Under the pieces are notes generated by a model that ran no database searches, was not told the DNA's origin, and saw only the letters and a program-made list of their open reading frames with translations. From Orientallactaga sibirica (Eukaryota; Chordata; Mammalia; Rodentia; Dipodidae): a stretch of 64,000 nucleotides of DNA. A program made the position numbers and the translations under genes. Positions 61,574-64,000 of this stretch are shown here, piece after piece. Location of the stretch: assembly GCA_036365145.1 (NCBI GenBank), contig JAEOAD010001513.1:124001-188000 (forward strand). Direction: 5' to 3'. Each line of letters starts with the position of its first letter. The stretch's first letter is position 1.

Positions 61574-64000
61574 AAAAAGATGTACAACTTGGTAGATTCT
61601 CAACATTTCTAAATTAGTTTGTTTAGAAAACAAGCATCTTCATTACCGAACACTGTACTATGTGAAATAAGCTCGTTCGGTTCAAGGAATCACTTGCTGT
61701 CATAAGAAGAAGATTCAGTGCAGCAAGTTCAAACTTTCCTTCTTAATGTATTCTAAAAAGATGTACAACACAGTAGATTCACTTCATTTCCAAAGTAGTT
61801 TGTTTAGTAAACAAACATCTTCATTTCCAAACACTGTACTGTGTGAAATAAATTAATTCTACTAAGAAGGTTGCAGCAAGTTCAAACTTTCCTTGTTAAT
61901 GTAATCTAAAAAGATGTACAAATTAGTAGATTCGCTTTATTTCTAAGCTACCTTGTTTAGAAAACAAACACCATCAATCCCAAATATTGTATTGTACGAA
62001 GTAAGTTGTTTCGGTTCTAGGAATCAGTTGCTTTCCTAAGAAGAAGGTTGAGTGCAGCAAGTTCAAACTTCCCTAGTTTGTGTAATCTAACAAGATGTAC
62101 AAGTTAGTAGATTCGCCTCATTTCTAAACAAGTGTGTTTAGAAAACAAACATCTTCATTCCCAAACACTGTACTGTGTGAAAGAAGCTAGTTTGGTTCTA
62201 GGAGTCATTTTCTTTTCGACGAAGATGGTTGAGTGCAGCAAGTTCAAACTTTCCTTGTTAATGTAATCTAAAAAGATGTACAACATAGTAGATTCGCCTC
62301 ACTTATAAAGTAGTTTGTTGAGAAAACGAACATCTTCATTCCCGAACCCTGTACTCTGACAAATAAGCTAGTTCAGTTCTAGGAATCGGTTGCTTTCCTA
62401 CGAAGAAGGTTGAGTGAAGCAAGTTCAAACTATCCTTGCTTGTGTAATGTAACAGGATGTACAAGCTAGGAGATTCGACTCATTTGTAAAGTAGTTTGTT
62501 GAGAAAACAAACATCTTCATTGCCGAACATTGTACTGTGTGAAATAAGCTAGTTCGGTTCTAGGAATCAGTTGCTTTCCTACGAAGAAGGTAGTGAAGCA
62601 AGTTCAAACTTTCCTTGTTTCTGTAATGTCACAGGATGTACAACTTAGTAGATTCGCCTCATTTCTAAAGTAGTTTGCTGAGAAAACAAACATCTTCATT
62701 GCCTAACACTCTACTTTGTGAAATAAGCTAGTTCGGTTCTAGGAATCAGGTGCTTTCCTCAGAAGAAGGTTAAGTGCAGCAAATTCAAACTTTCCTTGTT
62801 TGTGTAATCTAACAAGATGTACAAGTTGGTAGATTCCCCTCATTTCTTAAGTAGTTTATTTAGAAAACAAACATCTTCATTCCTGAACCCTGTATAGTGT
62901 GAAATAAGCTAGTTAGGGACTAGGAATCAGTTGCTTTCCTCTGAAGAATGTTGAGTGCAGCAAATTCAAATTTCCTTGTTTGTGCAATCTAAGAAGATGT
63001 ACTACGTATAAGTTTCACTTCATTTATAAACTAGTTAGTTTAGAAAAGAAACAACATCAATCCCAAATACTTTATTGTGTGAATTAAGTTGTTTTGGTTC
63101 TAGGAATCAGTTGCTTTCCTACTTGAAGAAGGTTGAGTGCAGCAAGTTCAAACTCTGCTAGTTTGTGTAATCTAACAAGATGTACAAGTTGGTAGATTCG
63201 CCTCATTTCTAAAGTAGTTTGTTTAGAAAAAAACATCTTCATTGCCGAACCCTGTACTGTGTGAAATAAGCTAGTTCGGTTCTAGGAATCAGTTACTTTC
63301 CTACGAAGAAGGTTGAGTGCAGCAAGTTCAAACTTTCCTTGTTAATGTAACCTAAAACGATGTACAACTTAGTAGATTCGCTTCATTTCTAAAGTACTTT
63401 GTTTAGAAAACAAACATCTTTTTGCTGAACACTGTACTGTGTGAAATAAGCTAGTTCGTTTCTAGGAATCAGTTGCTTTCCTACGAAGAAGGTTGAGTGC
63501 AGCAAGTTCACACATTCCCTTGTTTTTGTAATATAACAGGGTGTACAACTTAGTAGATTCGCTTCATTTCTAACGTAGTTTGTTTAGAAAACAAACATCT
63601 TCATTGCCGAACACTGTACTCTGTGAAATAAGCTAGTTCGGTTCTAGGAATCAGTTGTATTACTACGAAGAAGGTTGAGTGCAGCAAGTTCAAGAATTCT
63701 TTGTAAATGTAATCTAAAAAGATGTACAACTTTGTAGAATGGCCTCTTTCCTACAGTAGGTTGTTTAGAAAACAAACATCTTCAGTGCCGAACACTGTAC
63801 TGTGTGAAATAAGCTAGTTCAGTTCTAGCAATAAGTTGCTTTCCTACGAAGAAGGTTGAGTGCAGCAAGTTCAAACTTTCCTTGTTTGTGTAAGCTAACA
63901 AGATGTACTACTTACAAGTTTCATTGCATTTCTAAAGTACCTTGTTGAGAAAACAAACACCATCAATCCCAAATACTGTATTGTGTGAAGTAAGTTGTTT
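61574..64000 (+). repeat. Tandem unit copy 4, partial and more diverged
   Basis: The start mirrors copy 3 (TCAACATTTC, CTACTATGTGAAATAAGC, GCTGTCATA, then a shortened unit). After about 61.9 kb the order is less clear, because ATCAATCCC-type units replace TTCATTGCATAAC-type ones. The window ends before the unit would close. Confidence 0.5.

Larger units (their letters stand above)
57787..64000 (+). repeat. Diverged satellite array, about 34 monomers
   Basis: Uninterrupted old satellite in the same phase and orientation up to the window end, with no transposon insertion. Units vary in the junction type (TAACAAG, TAAAAAG, TAACAGG, TAACATG), in the GTTTGTTTAGAAAACAAAC segment and in length; two short units stand at 59,145-59,185 and 61,850-61,885, one repeat period apart. 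ATCAATCCCAAATA-type units occur at 61,973, 63,056 and 63,962. A 72-codon frame at 59,905-60,123 and a 61-codon minus frame at 58,031-58,216 are repeat shadows. Confidence 0.93.

Overview
This window is eukaryotic satellite DNA with no credible protein-coding or structural RNA gene. It is an AT-rich tandem repeat (about 35% GC, 180-bp monomer, all units in one orientation) running from a homogeneous array into an old, diverged flank carrying three dated-looking transposon insertions. The insertions point to a rodent. A B2-like, tRNA-derived SINE has the AGCCAGATGC and GGCGCGCCC blocks I associate with jerboas and relatives (Dipodoidea), an ERVL-MaLR-type element sits in the flank, and a 5'-truncated LINE-1-like element ends in a G-rich 3' region. 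The species is an inference from memory of these families.

Layout. Positions 1-46,380 hold about 258 near-identical monomers with no transposon. Variation there is concentrated at three sites: a T/A-rich stretch, the CATTG-CC-TAAC junction and the CTAATT-GGTTC junction. From about 37.8 kb to the edge, CpG-containing variants dominate at the third site, and short internal deletions appear near 45 kb. From 46,380 to 47,829 monomers diverge quickly. A complete two-LTR MaLR-type element on the minus strand occupies 47,830-49,842 with 5-bp target duplications. Diverged monomers of several subtypes follow, interrupted by a SINE at 51,287-51,558 and a LINE-1-like element at 53,738-55,206. From 53.7 kb to the end the monomers form larger tandem units: about 2.57 kb where the LINE or its hybrid is present, and about 2.70 kb (15 monomers) where it is not.

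The strangest stretch is 56,305-57,786. It is neither satellite nor LINE but an interleaving of both at a scale of roughly 8-40 bases. The LINE pieces are collinear with 53.74-55.21 kb at an almost constant offset (about 2,570-2,580), and the satellite pieces carry private variants of the uninserted unit at 58.88-60.49 kb. The simplest reading is a consensus chimera: an assembler or polisher merged an inserted and an uninserted repeat copy of almost equal length. It should be checked before any biological reading.

Other points of note are that all three transposons entered within the same roughly 16 bases of the monomer, that a single-base monomer variant creates the LINE endonuclease target, and that the monomer lacks a CENP-B box but carries two short dyad symmetries. 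The architecture (homogeneous core, diverged transposon-bearing edge) fits a centromere-to-pericentromere transition, which the sequence alone cannot prove. I found no undescribed gene system.
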